Below, piece by piece: positions 28,167 through 36,274 of a stretch of DNA of 64,000 nucleotides. Every line of letters starts with the position of its first letter. Positions within the stretch are counted from its first letter, which is position 1. The notes below the pieces were generated by a model that worked only from the letters and a program-made list of their open reading frames with translations, did no database searches and was not told the DNA's origin. The stretch covers positions 21,113 to 85,112 of the forward strand of contig NZ_LQOX01000103.1 of assembly GCF_002102175.1 (NCBI RefSeq), written 5' to 3'. This DNA is from Mycobacterium gastri. Lineage in GTDB: Bacteria > Actinomycetota > Actinomycetes > Mycobacteriales > Mycobacteriaceae. A program made the translations under genes and the position numbers.

Positions 28167-29270
28167 GCCGACGCCGGCGACGCTGTGGGCGGCCTCCATC
28201 AGCATCCAGCCCGACAGCTGTACCGACAGATCGCGCTCCGGGATCTCGGAGCTGTTCACCGCTCCCGCGACGAACTGCGCCTGCTGTCCGCCCGCGGTGG
28301 GCAGCTCGGCGTCACGGTCCCAGAAGGCCCCGAACACCGGCAACCCGTCCACCGTTTGCCGGTAGTCCCACGCTGATTTCGCCGACGACAGCACTATCTT
28401 GGCGGCGCTGCGGCGAGCCGCGACGTCGTCGGCGGAGTCGCCCGGCAACGTGGTGGCCACCAGCGCCAGGTAGCGGGCGGTGATACCGGCGAACAGGCCG
28501 CCGTCGCCGCCCCCGGCGCCGCGCAGCACACCAGCCGGCGCCATGTGCTGGTCCACGGCTGCCACCAGCCGCTGCACCCGGGCGAAGTGGCGCTGGTCGC
28601 CGGTGCGGGCCGCCAATTCGGTCTCCAGACCGAGCACCACACCCTGGCAGTAGGTGTACTGGGCGCGGACCAACGACCCGTCTTTGATGCCGTCGAACAC
28701 CAGCTGCGTCTCCGGGTCGATCAGCGTGCGGTCGATCCAGTCGGCCATCTGCTGGGCACGCTGCAGCCAGTCGTCATAGCGGGCCAGAAATATCCCGGCC
28801 GGGCCGTTGGCGGGGGCGTTGAAGAACTGGTCCTGCTTGCGCCACGGGATGCCGCCGCCGTCCTCGGGTGCCCATGCGTTGACGAACTGGGCGGCCAGCT
28901 TCGGCAGCGCGCGCCGCCGCTGCACCCCGGCGATCCGGGCGGCGCGTTCCAGGGCCAGCGCCAGCCACGCCATGTCGTCGTAATAGCTGTTGGTCCAGGA
29001 GAAATTGTTGCGCAGCCGATGCGAGCGGACCTGCCGGTTGATGCTGATGTGCCGCTGCGGCTGTGGGTCGCGCAGCTGCGCATCGAGCAGGCAATCCAGC
29101 AGATGCGCCTGCCACCAGTAGTGCCAGGTGCCGAACAGTCGGTCTTTGCGGGCCGCTGGCCAGGCCACCACGCCCAGCTGCGTCCCCGGCATCGCCCAAA
29201 GCCGTCTGAGGTGCCGCTGGGTGACGGCGGCTTCGGAGGTGGCGGCCCGGTTTGCCCAGAGCTGGTCCAT
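28155..29270 (-). CDS. Glycoside hydrolase family 76 protein (Rv0365c-like)
   Basis: This 371-residue protein belongs to GH76, the alpha-1,6-mannanase family with an (alpha/alpha)6 barrel. The key motif is SWTNSYYDDMAWLALALERA, in which the consecutive Asp residues are the nucleophile and acid/base pair. HYWWQAHLLDCLLDAQL, GGIPWRK and YTYCQGVVLGLE are other conserved stretches. There is no signal peptide, so it may act in the cytosol on mannose-containing glycans such as phosphatidylinositol mannoside or lipomannan precursors, which is inference. It is convergent with the DedA gene and overlaps it by 12 bp. Confidence 0.88.
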   Translation of the reverse strand: MDQLWANRAATSEAAVTQRHLRRLWAMPGTQLGVVAWPAARKDRLFGTWHYWWQAHLLDCLLDAQLRDPQPQRHISINRQVRSHRLRNNFSWTNSYYDDMAWLALALERAARIAGVQRRRALPKLAAQFVNAWAPEDGGGIPWRKQDQFFNAPANGPAGIFLARYDDWLQRAQQMADWIDRTLIDPETQLVFDGIKDGSLVRAQYTYCQGVVLGLETELAARTGDQRHFARVQRLVAAVDQHMAPAGVLRGAGGGDGGLFAGITARYLALVATTLPGDSADDVAARRSAAKIVLSSAKSAWDYRQTVDGLPVFGAFWDRDAELPTAGGQQAQFVAGAVNSSEIPERDLSVQLSGWMLMEAAHSVAGVGSLG

Positions 29271-29895
29271 GGGTTAAATCCTGCCTTAGCCCTGGCTACG
29301 GTCAGCGACGGATCCGATATTCCACGGAACATCCATTGAGCGGGTTAAGAGTGCCGGGCAGGTAATGCTCACCCTGTTGTCTGTGACGGCTACCTAGTCT
29401 CCGAAGCTCACATCGTGCGAACGTGATCCATGCAATGCTGCCACTACTATGGCCTCCGCAATCAGCGCGGTGCCCAGCACCGTTCGAAACAGCTTGGGGC
29501 CCAAACTGATTAGCTCGTGCCGACGCAACAGCGGATGCGCCGGCGGCGCGATGGCGCCTCCACCGTCGGAATAACCATGTGCTGCCGACATGCTCAGATT
29601 CGCGATGACTTCGGGGTTTTCGGCTTCCGGCTGTGCGATTCGCCGTCCGGGGTCGAGAATGCTCCCGGCGGAGGGCGACAACGTCGACGCCGGAGGACGT
29701 CGGAGGACGTCGGCGGGTGCCGTCGAACCGGCCGCAACTGATGGTGGTGGAGTCGTTCAGCGTGGCTGCGCTTTACCGTCTCGGGGTATTCTCAGCATCC
29801 ATACTCTATTTCGCCTTCTGTAGTCGGCACCGACTGGTCGCCAACTCCCCAGACGAAGAATTGGCCGGATTCGAATATTCCGAGAGCACACTGTG
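29271..29895. other. 625-bp intergenic region before eutB
   Basis: No secure gene lies here. A minus-strand frame from 29591 to 29394 would give a 65-residue protein starting MSAAHGYSDGG with one possible membrane helix (FRTVLGTALIAEAIVVAAL); it lacks a good ribosome-binding site and may be a remnant. Bases 29690-29712 carry a short GGAGGACGTC direct repeat. I saw no cobalamin riboswitch (no B12-box-like sequence) although eutBC encodes a B12 enzyme. Confidence 0.4.
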
Positions 29896-31302
29896 ATGAG
29901 TTACCGACACACTGTTGCAGGTACCACCTACACGTTTGATGGTCTGGTCGATGTAATGGCGAAAGCAACGCCATTGCGGTCCGGTGACCAGCTCGCCGGC
30001 TGCGCCGCCGAGCATGATGCCGAACGTGCCGCGGCCGCATGGGTGCTCGCCGACATACCCCTGACCACGTTTCTCACCGATGTCGTGGTCCCCTATGAAA
30101 CCGACGAAGTTACCCGCCTGATCATCGACAGCCACGATCGCGAGGCGTTCAGCCCGCTCGCCCACCTGACTGTGGGCGGTTTTCGGGACTGGCTACTGGA
30201 TACGGCCGCCCGAGACGACAGCGCGACACGAATCGCCGCAATCGCCCCCGGCCTTACCCCAGAAATGATTGCCGCGGTCTCAAAGATGATGCGCAACCAG
30301 GATTTGATTCTGGTCGCCGCGGCCGCAACCGCTACCGCGGCCTTCCGCACCACCATCGGGTTGCCGGGCAGGTTGGCCACTCGGCTGCAGCCTAACCATC
30401 CGACCGACGACCCTCGCGGAATCGCGGCGGTGGTGCTCGACGGCCTGCTGATGGGATGCGGAGATGCGGTGATCGGCATCAACCCGGCCACCGACTCACC
30501 ACACGCAACCTCGGAGCTGCTCTTCCAACTTGACGACATCCGGCAACGCTTTAGCATCCCCACCCAGTCGTGCGTGCTGTGCCACGTGACGACCACCATG
30601 GAACTGATCGGCCGGGGCGTGCCCGTCGACCTCGTGTTCCAGTCGATCGCAGGCACCGAAGGCGCCAATTCCAGTTTCGGCGTCACCATCGCAATGTTGT
30701 TGGAAGCCAACGAGGCTGCCCGATCACTCCACCGCGGCACAGTCGGCGACAACGTGATGTACCTGGAGACGGGACAGGGGTCGGCCCTGTCGGCTGGAGC
30801 CCACCTCGGCGTGGGGGGCAAGCCCGTCGACCAGCAGACGTTGGAGGCTCGGGCCTACGCGGTGGCCCGAGCGCTGCAGCCGCTATTGATCAACACCGTC
30901 GTCGGATTTATTGGACCTGAATACCTTTACGACGGTAAGCAGATCATCCGTGCCGGGCTCGAAGACCACTTCTGCGGGAAACTGCTCGGCCTACCTATGG
31001 GCGTCGACGTCTGCTACACCAACCACGCCGAAGCGGACCAGGATGATATGGACACGCTGCTGACCCTGCTGGGCGTAGCGGGTGCCGCCTTCGTTATCGC
31101 TGTCCCCGGCGCCGACGACATCATGCTGGGCTATCAAAGCCTGTCATTTCACGATGCGTTGTATGTGCGGCAAGCGCTGGGTTTGCGCCCTGCGCCTGAA
31201 TTCGAAGCTTGGCTGGCCGGCCTGGGCATGGCCGACACCAACGGCCGAATTCTGCCTATCGATCTCGCGAACTCGCCATTACGCGCCCTGGCCTCCGGTT
31301 GA
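29896..31302 (+). CDS. eutB: Ethanolamine ammonia-lyase large subunit
   Basis: EutB is the catalytic TIM-barrel subunit of the adenosylcobalamin-dependent enzyme that turns ethanolamine into acetaldehyde and ammonia. The 468-residue length fits the family. Matching stretches include ADIPLTTFLTDVVVPYE, FREWLL-like FRDWLLD, TRLQPNHPTDDPRGI, GCGDAVIGINPATDS, IPTQSCVLCHVTTTMELI, VFQSIAGTEGANSSFGV, GVDVCYTNHAEADQDDMD and PGADDIMLGYQSLSFHD. The ATG at 29896 is used (a GTG lies one codon upstream). The stop overlaps the eutC start as TGATG. I recall no eutBC in H37Rv; here the pair sits between the Rv0365c and Rv0368c counterparts. Confidence 0.95.
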   Translation: MSYRHTVAGTTYTFDGLVDVMAKATPLRSGDQLAGCAAEHDAERAAAAWVLADIPLTTFLTDVVVPYETDEVTRLIIDSHDREAFSPLAHLTVGGFRDWLLDTAARDDSATRIAAIAPGLTPEMIAAVSKMMRNQDLILVAAAATATAAFRTTIGLPGRLATRLQPNHPTDDPRGIAAVVLDGLLMGCGDAVIGINPATDSPHATSELLFQLDDIRQRFSIPTQSCVLCHVTTTMELIGRGVPVDLVFQSIAGTEGANSSFGVTIAMLLEANEAARSLHRGTVGDNVMYLETGQGSALSAGAHLGVGGKPVDQQTLEARAYAVARALQPLLINTVVGFIGPEYLYDGKQIIRAGLEDHFCGKLLGLPMGVDVCYTNHAEADQDDMDTLLTLLGVAGAAFVIAVPGADDIMLGYQSLSFHDALYVRQALGLRPAPEFEAWLAGLGMADTNGRILPIDLANSPLRALASG

Positions 31303-32075
31303 TGGGCATGTCGGATTCCGCACCCGCAGAAGACGTTTGGGCACCGTTGCGGGACACCACCCAGGCACGGATCGGACTTGGACGTGCGGGAAACTCGGTA
31401 CCGACGCGGCACGTCCTAGAGTTCCAAGCCGCTCACGCCGCCGCGCGTGACGCCGTCCATGACCCGCTCAATGTCGACAGCCTCACCAAGCAAATCCGCG
31501 AAATCGACCTGGGCGCGCCACTGCAGGTGCAAAGTATGGCCACCTCACGAAGTGAGTACCTCCGCCGGCCCGACCTCGGTCGCAGCCCAAAAGATTTGTC
31601 CGCCGTACCGAAAACCGGCGCGGACATCGGCATCGTGCTCGCCGACGGGCTCTCACCCGCCGCGCTCACTAACCACGCGGTCGGCGTGGTTGAGGCGCTG
31701 GTCCGCGAATTCAACGGCCGGTATCGCATTGCCCCGCTGGTGATCGCAACCCAGGCGCGCGTCGCCCTCGGCGACCAGATTGGTCACGCCCTCGGGGTGA
31801 AAACACTGCTCGTGATCATCGGCGAACGCCCTGGACTATCGGTTACGGACAGTCTCGGCATCTACCTGACCCATATGCCGGCGCCAGGACTCACCGACGC
31901 GGAGCGCAACTGCATCTCCAACATCCACCCGCCCGACGGCCTTGATTATCGAACGGCCGCGGCAACCGCTGCGGCGCTCATCTCGGAAGCCCGCAAACTT
32001 GGCCGCTCGGGTGTCGCCCTCAAAGACAACTCGCGCAACAAAGTGGTCGCCGGCGGCGTACTCAGTGTCGAATGA
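31302..32075 (+). CDS. eutC: Ethanolamine ammonia-lyase small subunit
   Basis: EutC completes the EutB6C6 enzyme and contributes to cobalamin binding. The 257-residue protein shows TQARIGLGRAGNSVPTRHVL, FQAAHAAARDAV, VFVADGLS-like IVLADGLSPAAL, IAPLVIATQARVALGDQIG, LLVIIGERPGLSVTDSLGIY and the ERNCISNIHPPDGLDYRTAA segment seen in the family. Its ATG overlaps the eutB stop (TGATG), so subunits are made in coupled fashion. No microcompartment shell, EutA reactivase or permease gene is adjacent. It ends 2 bp from the convergent CoxE-like gene. Confidence 0.95.
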   Translation: MGMSDSAPAEDVWAPLRDTTQARIGLGRAGNSVPTRHVLEFQAAHAAARDAVHDPLNVDSLTKQIREIDLGAPLQVQSMATSRSEYLRRPDLGRSPKDLSAVPKTGADIGIVLADGLSPAALTNHAVGVVEALVREFNGRYRIAPLVIATQARVALGDQIGHALGVKTLLVIIGERPGLSVTDSLGIYLTHMPAPGLTDAERNCISNIHPPDGLDYRTAAATAAALISEARKLGRSGVALKDNSRNKVVAGGVLSVE

Positions 32076-32077
32076 CT

Positions 32078-33295
32078 TCATCGGGCTGGCGTCCTGGCCA
32101 GCGCCAAGAGCAGCTGGCGCAATCCGGTCCGGGAATGTGCCGGCAGAAAAAGATCGCAATAGGGCAGCGCCACCGCCATCGAACCGGTCAGGGGCCGGAA
32201 CTCCGCCGCCGCGGCGCGCGGGTTGAGCCAGATCAGCAGCTCGGCACGGCGACGCACCCGGGCCAGCGCGTGGTCCAGCACCTCGGGGGGATCGCTGTCC
32301 CAGCCATCGGAGGCGATGATGACCACCGCGCCGCGCAACGCATTACCGTAGGGCGGGGCCAACAGGGCGCCGACGCTGCGGCCGATGAACGTGCCGCCGT
32401 AGCGGTCGGTCACCTTGGCATTGGCCCGTTGCAGCGCGACCTCGGCCGAGCGATGCGACAACACCGCGGTAAGCCGGGTCAGGGACGTCGAGAAGGCGAA
32501 CACCTCGGGCCGGATTCCCGCCTGGCGCAGCGCTGCGGCTCGCATCAGATGCAGATAGATCGCGGCGTAGGGCTGCATCGACCGGCTCACATCGCAGACC
32601 AGCACAATCCGCCGCGGTCGGCGGCGCGGCCTGCTACGCGCCAGCAGCATCGCCTCCCAGCCGGTCGACCGAGACGCGTTCATGGTCGCGCGCAGGTCGA
32701 TGCGCTTGCCGTGTCGGCTGGACTCCAACCGCAGGCTGCGCCGACGCGGCCAGCGTTGCACCGCGGTCTCCAGCCAAGTCCCGAGCAGCCTCAGGTCGTC
32801 GGGATCGAACCGCTCGAACGGTTCGTCGGCCAGGGCAGCGATGCGGCTGGGCAGGTACTGCGGCAGCTGGACACTGGGGCCGCGGGCGCCGGTCTCCTCG
32901 GTGCTGGTCCGGGTGGCCCAGGGCACACCGTCGGCGCCGCCGCCGGATCGGCTGCCGGCGCGGTGCACGGTCCCGGCCGCGGGGGTGCGGGGGCCACCGA
33001 GCGGTAGCGACGGCGCGGGCGGCCCGGCGGCATCAACGTCGACGGCGCCGAACACCGTGGTAAACACCGCATCGAAGGCGACGAGATCTTCCATCCGGTT
33101 CACCAGGGTCAACCGGGCGGCCCAGTACAGCGTCGCCGCGGCGTGCGGCCCCAGCTGGCGCAACGCCTGCACGAAACTTGCTGGGCCGCTTGCGGATACG
33201 TGGACCCCAGCGCTGCGCAGCCGTGCCACCATGGCGGCCGCGAACGCCGCCAGATCGACGCCCCGCAACAACGGCGTGTCGATGGGCGTGTTCAT
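32078..33295 (-). CDS. VWA-domain protein, CoxE-like (Rv0368c-like)
   Basis: This 405-residue protein has a C-terminal von Willebrand factor A domain of the CoxE type. The metal-ion adhesion site is visible as VCDVSRSMQPYA (DxSxS), with the Thr in GGTFIGRS and the Asp in IIASDGWDSDPPEVL. The N-terminal half is poorly conserved. With a MoxR-type ATPase (33949), CoxE proteins help insert or activate the metal centre of CO dehydrogenase. It is the last gene of the cox operon, 4 bp after the SRPBCC gene. Confidence 0.88.
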   Translation of the reverse strand: MNTPIDTPLLRGVDLAAFAAAMVARLRSAGVHVSASGPASFVQALRQLGPHAAATLYWAARLTLVNRMEDLVAFDAVFTTVFGAVDVDAAGPPAPSLPLGGPRTPAAGTVHRAGSRSGGGADGVPWATRTSTEETGARGPSVQLPQYLPSRIAALADEPFERFDPDDLRLLGTWLETAVQRWPRRRSLRLESSRHGKRIDLRATMNASRSTGWEAMLLARSRPRRRPRRIVLVCDVSRSMQPYAAIYLHLMRAAALRQAGIRPEVFAFSTSLTRLTAVLSHRSAEVALQRANAKVTDRYGGTFIGRSVGALLAPPYGNALRGAVVIIASDGWDSDPPEVLDHALARVRRRAELLIWLNPRAAAAEFRPLTGSMAVALPYCDLFLPAHSRTGLRQLLLALARTPAR

Positions 33296-33299
33296 CTTG

Positions 33300-33935
33300 T
33301 CAGCGCCGCCGGCGCAGCACCCAGAGCAGCACCAGCACGGCCGTCACCGCCAGCGCCACCGCAGCGTACTTCTTCAGCCGGTCGGCGCCGGCGAGCTCCA
33401 GCAGGTCGATCGGAGCGGGCTCGGCGGCGGCAGGGCCTGCTGAGCGCGCGGGGCCGGCCGCGGGCTCAGGGCCGGTCGCGGTTGCCGGGCCCGTCGCCGC
33501 GAGTTCGGCTTCCAGCGAATCGACGAACTGGCTCAGCAACTTCTCCGAGACCTGCTGCAGCATTCCGCTGCCGAATTGGGCCAGCTTGCCGACGACCTTC
33601 AGGTCGGTGTCGACGGTCACCTGGGTACGCTCACCCGCCTCGTGCAGCCGGGCGGTGACGGTGGCGGCCGCGTTGCCGGTGCCCCGGGCTTCCTTGCCTT
33701 TGGCGTCGATCACCGCGCGGTGCTGGTCGCGGTCCTGCTCGACGAAATGCACCTTGCCACTAAATTCGCTGGTCACCGGGCCCACCTTGACCTTGACCTT
33801 GCCCAGGTAGTCGTCGCCGTCGTGGCCGGTCAGTTGCGCCCCGGGCATCAGCGGGATCACCTTCTCGAGATCGCATAACACGTCCCAGGCCTGTTCGATC
33901 GGGGCGCTGACGCTGAACTCGTTGGCGATCTTCAT
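33300..33935 (-). CDS. SRPBCC/CoxG-family protein with C-terminal membrane anchor
   Basis: This 211-residue protein starts MKIANEFSVSAPIEQAWDVL, the START/SRPBCC fold of CoxG. It continues with VIPLMPGAQL and KVKVKVGPVTSEFSG, then an Ala/Pro-rich linker (residues about 145-180) and a C-terminal helix (YAAVALAVTAVLVLLWVL) followed by RRRR. CoxG is thought to recruit CO dehydrogenase or its quinone acceptor to the membrane in aerobic carboxydotrophs. The ATG at 33935 has GAGAGGACC upstream. Equivalent to Rv0369c. Confidence 0.88.
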   Translation of the reverse strand: MKIANEFSVSAPIEQAWDVLCDLEKVIPLMPGAQLTGHDGDDYLGKVKVKVGPVTSEFSGKVHFVEQDRDQHRAVIDAKGKEARGTGNAAATVTARLHEAGERTQVTVDTDLKVVGKLAQFGSGMLQQVSEKLLSQFVDSLEAELAATGPATATGPEPAAGPARSAGPAAAEPAPIDLLELAGADRLKKYAAVALAVTAVLVLLWVLRRRR

Positions 33936-33948
33936 GCTGCGGGTCCTC

Positions 33949-34824
33949 TCATGTCCGGCTGCACTCGGTGAAAGCGGTGTACGCGTCACGAATCAGCGTA
34001 CGGTCATCGGGTGTCTTGGCCAGCGCCCCCAGGCTGGCGAGCGCGCCCGGGTCCACCAGATCCGCGACACCCAGCGACACCAGGGCCGCCACCCAGTCGA
34101 TGGTCTCGGCCACGCCGGGCGGCTTGTCCAGGTCGAGATCGCGGGTGCGGCCGACGAATTGGGTGGCACGCTGGATCAGCGGCGCGGTGGCCCCGGGCAC
34201 CGTCCGGCGGACGATCGCGGCGGCCCGGGCCGGCTCCGGGTAGTCGATCCAGTGGTACAGACAGCGCCGCCGCAGCGCGTCGTGCAGGTCCCGGCTGCGG
34301 TTGGAGGTGAGCACCGCGACCGGCGGCCGCTGCGCGACGAAGGTGCCCAACTCCGGGACGGTGACGGCGGATTCGCCGAGGAATTCCAGCAGCAGCGCCT
34401 CGAATTCGTCATCGGCCCGGTCGATCTCGTCGATCAGCAGCACCGGTGGGGTCGGGCCGCGATGGCGGACACAGCGCAGGATCGGCCGGTCCACCAGGTA
34501 GGCCTCGGTGTAGAGATCTGCCTCCTGAATACCGGTGCCCTGCGCTTCGGCGAGCCGGATGGCCAGCAGCTGACGTTGGTAGTTCCAGTCATACAGCGCC
34601 TCGCTCGCGGTCAGCCCCTCATAACACTGCAGCCGTACCAGTGTTGTATCCAGCACCGCGGCAAGGGTTTTGGCGGCCGTCGTCTTGCCGACGCCGGGTT
34701 CGCCCTCCAGCAGCAGCGGTCTGCCGAGGGTGACCGCGAGATAGATCGCCGAGGCGGTCCCCATGTCGAGCAGGTAGTTGTGCGCGTCGAACCGGTGGAC
34801 GACGTCGTCGGGGTCGGTGAACAT
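33949..34824 (-). CDS. MoxR/CoxD-type AAA+ ATPase
   Basis: This 291-residue AAA+ protein has Walker [19 protein letters not shown], Walker B VLLIDEIDRADDEFEALL, sensor 1 VAVLTSNRSRDLHDALRRRC and the arginine-finger region that goes with it. CoxD-type MoxR ATPases pair with VWA proteins (CoxE, here at 32078) to mature the MoCu cluster of CoxL. Its ATG at 34824 overlaps the previous stop (GTGATG also offers GTG at 34827). Equivalent to Rv0370c. Confidence 0.92.
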   Translation of the reverse strand: MFTDPDDVVHRFDAHNYLLDMGTASAIYLAVTLGRPLLLEGEPGVGKTTAAKTLAAVLDTTLVRLQCYEGLTASEALYDWNYQRQLLAIRLAEAQGTGIQEADLYTEAYLVDRPILRCVRHRGPTPPVLLIDEIDRADDEFEALLLEFLGESAVTVPELGTFVAQRPPVAVLTSNRSRDLHDALRRRCLYHWIDYPEPARAAAIVRRTVPGATAPLIQRATQFVGRTRDLDLDKPPGVAETIDWVAALVSLGVADLVDPGALASLGALAKTPDDRTLIRDAYTAFTECSRT

Positions 34825-35399
34825 CACGATGTCACCAGCCGCCGGTAGTCGTCCCAGGTGTCCACGTCGAGCGGCACCGAACCGTCGACCGTGAGTTCGC
34901 GCACCTGGTGCCGGCCCGACTCCATCAGCTTCCACACCCCCTTGTCGCCGTGCAGTTGCGCCAGCTCACCGAAGATGTTGCGGCCCAGCCAGAATGGATG
35001 TCCGATGCCGTCGGCGTAGCGGCACACCATGATCTCGGCGGCCGGTCCCTCGGTCGCCAGCTGCCGCAGCGTCGCGCGATCCACGCCCGGCTGGTCGCCC
35101 AGCATCAACACGATGCCGGCGGCCTGCGGGTCCACCCGTTGCAGTGCCTCCCGCAGCGACGCCGAACACCCGGCCCCGTGGTCGTCAACGACCACCACGT
35201 CGACCCCGGCCAGCGGCACCGTGTCACGCACCTTCGCGGCCGCGCCGCCCAGCGTGACGATCAGCTGGTCGAATCCGGCGCCGCGAGCGACCTCCAGGGT
35301 CGCCCCCAGCAGCGTCGTATTCCGGTATGGCAGCAGCTGTTTGGGCGTGCCCAGCCGTCGGGAACTGCCGGCGGCCAGCACGACACCGGTGACCGTCAT
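34824..35399 (-). CDS. MobA-like molybdopterin cytidylyl/nucleotidyltransferase
   Basis: This 191-residue protein has the nucleotidyltransferase signature VVLAAGSSRRLGTPKQLLPY, the VVDDHGAGCSASLREAL segment and LMLGDQPGVDR (metal-binding Asp). It matches the MocA/MobA-like family that attaches a nucleotide to the molybdenum cofactor. CO dehydrogenase uses molybdopterin cytosine dinucleotide, so CTP is the likely donor (inference from pathway). The start overlaps the XdhC stop as ATGA. Equivalent to Rv0371c. Confidence 0.88.
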   Translation of the reverse strand: MTVTGVVLAAGSSRRLGTPKQLLPYRNTTLLGATLEVARGAGFDQLIVTLGGAAAKVRDTVPLAGVDVVVVDDHGAGCSASLREALQRVDPQAAGIVLMLGDQPGVDRATLRQLATEGPAAEIMVCRYADGIGHPFWLGRNIFGELAQLHGDKGVWKLMESGRHQVRELTVDGSVPLDVDTWDDYRRLVTS

Positions 35400-36271
35400 C
35401 CGGCCGGCCGGTTTGCGAACGCGGCACGGCATCCCGAACCGCAGAACCAGTAGTCGCTGCCTTCTCGCCGCAGGTGCTCGGTCGTGGGCCCGACGGTCAC
35501 CGTCATGCCGCATACCGGGTCGACCGCCTGGCGCGGCGCGGTTGCGGGCGCGCTCAAATTGCCCTTGCGCAGCGCCGCGATAAGCTCGGCGGCGATCGAC
35601 ACCGCGATCTCCGCCGGGGTCTTGGCGCCGATCGGCAAGCCGACCGGCGTGTGGATGCGGGCCCGCTCGGCCTCGGACAGGTCGAGCGAGCTCAGGATCG
35701 AGGCGCCGCGGACCTTGCTCGCCACCAGGCCGATATACCCGACGCCGTTATCCAGTGCGGCACGGATGGTTTCGGCCTCCGGCCCGCCGTGGCTGGCGAT
35801 CACGACGGCGGTCGGCAAGGCGGTGGCATCACCCCGCTCAGTGTCGCGTCGCGCGTCGTACCCGAGCACGCCGCACAGCTGGATCAGCGCGTCGGCGATC
35901 GGCGTGGTGCCGTAGACCCGGATCAGCGGCGCCGGCAACTGCGGGGTCAAGAAGATCTCCAGGGCCCCGCCGGACAAACACGGGTTGACCACCACGCAGG
36001 CGCCGGGCGCTTCCGGGAAGTGCACGTCGCCGTCGGGAAGCACCCGCAGCAGCACGCTTTCACCGGCCTGCAATGCGCCCAGCGCCGCCTTACGGACCGA
36101 GTTCTGCGCGCACTGGCCGCCGACAAAGCCTTCAATGGTGCCGTCCGCCAACAGTATTGCCTCGTCTCCCGGATAGGCGGAGGCGGGCGGCTGGGCCCGC
36201 ACCACGGTCGCGTGCACGAACGGTGTCCGTGCCGCCAGTAGTTGCTGAGCCCGTTCACTGATGGTCATCAT
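35396..36271 (-). CDS. XdhC-family maturation protein fused to a YHS domain
   Basis: The first 235 residues are an XdhC/CoxI protein: AYPGDEAILLADGTIEGFVG, GGQCAQNSVRKAAL, VYGTTPIADALIQLCGVLGY (Rossmann region) and TPVGLPIGAKTPAEIAVSIAAE. XdhC proteins bind sulfurated molybdenum cofactor and pass it to the apoenzyme. The last 45 residues form a YHS domain with VDPVCGMTV and FCGSGCRAAF, a cysteine set that binds transition metal in other YHS proteins. For an enzyme whose active site holds Mo-S-Cu, a metal-binding tail on the maturation factor suggests copper delivery; this is inference. It starts 3 bp after coxL. Confidence 0.88.
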   Translation of the reverse strand: MMTISERAQQLLAARTPFVHATVVRAQPPASAYPGDEAILLADGTIEGFVGGQCAQNSVRKAALGALQAGESVLLRVLPDGDVHFPEAPGACVVVNPCLSGGALEIFLTPQLPAPLIRVYGTTPIADALIQLCGVLGYDARRDTERGDATALPTAVVIASHGGPEAETIRAALDNGVGYIGLVASKVRGASILSSLDLSEAERARIHTPVGLPIGAKTPAEIAVSIAAELIAALRKGNLSAPATAPRQAVDPVCGMTVTVGPTTEHLRREGSDYWFCGSGCRAAFANRPAG

Positions 36272-36274
36272 GGT

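Noticed and set aside
29282..29892. Possible cobalamin riboswitch before eutB
   Set aside because: No B12-box or conserved stem elements could be found by eye.
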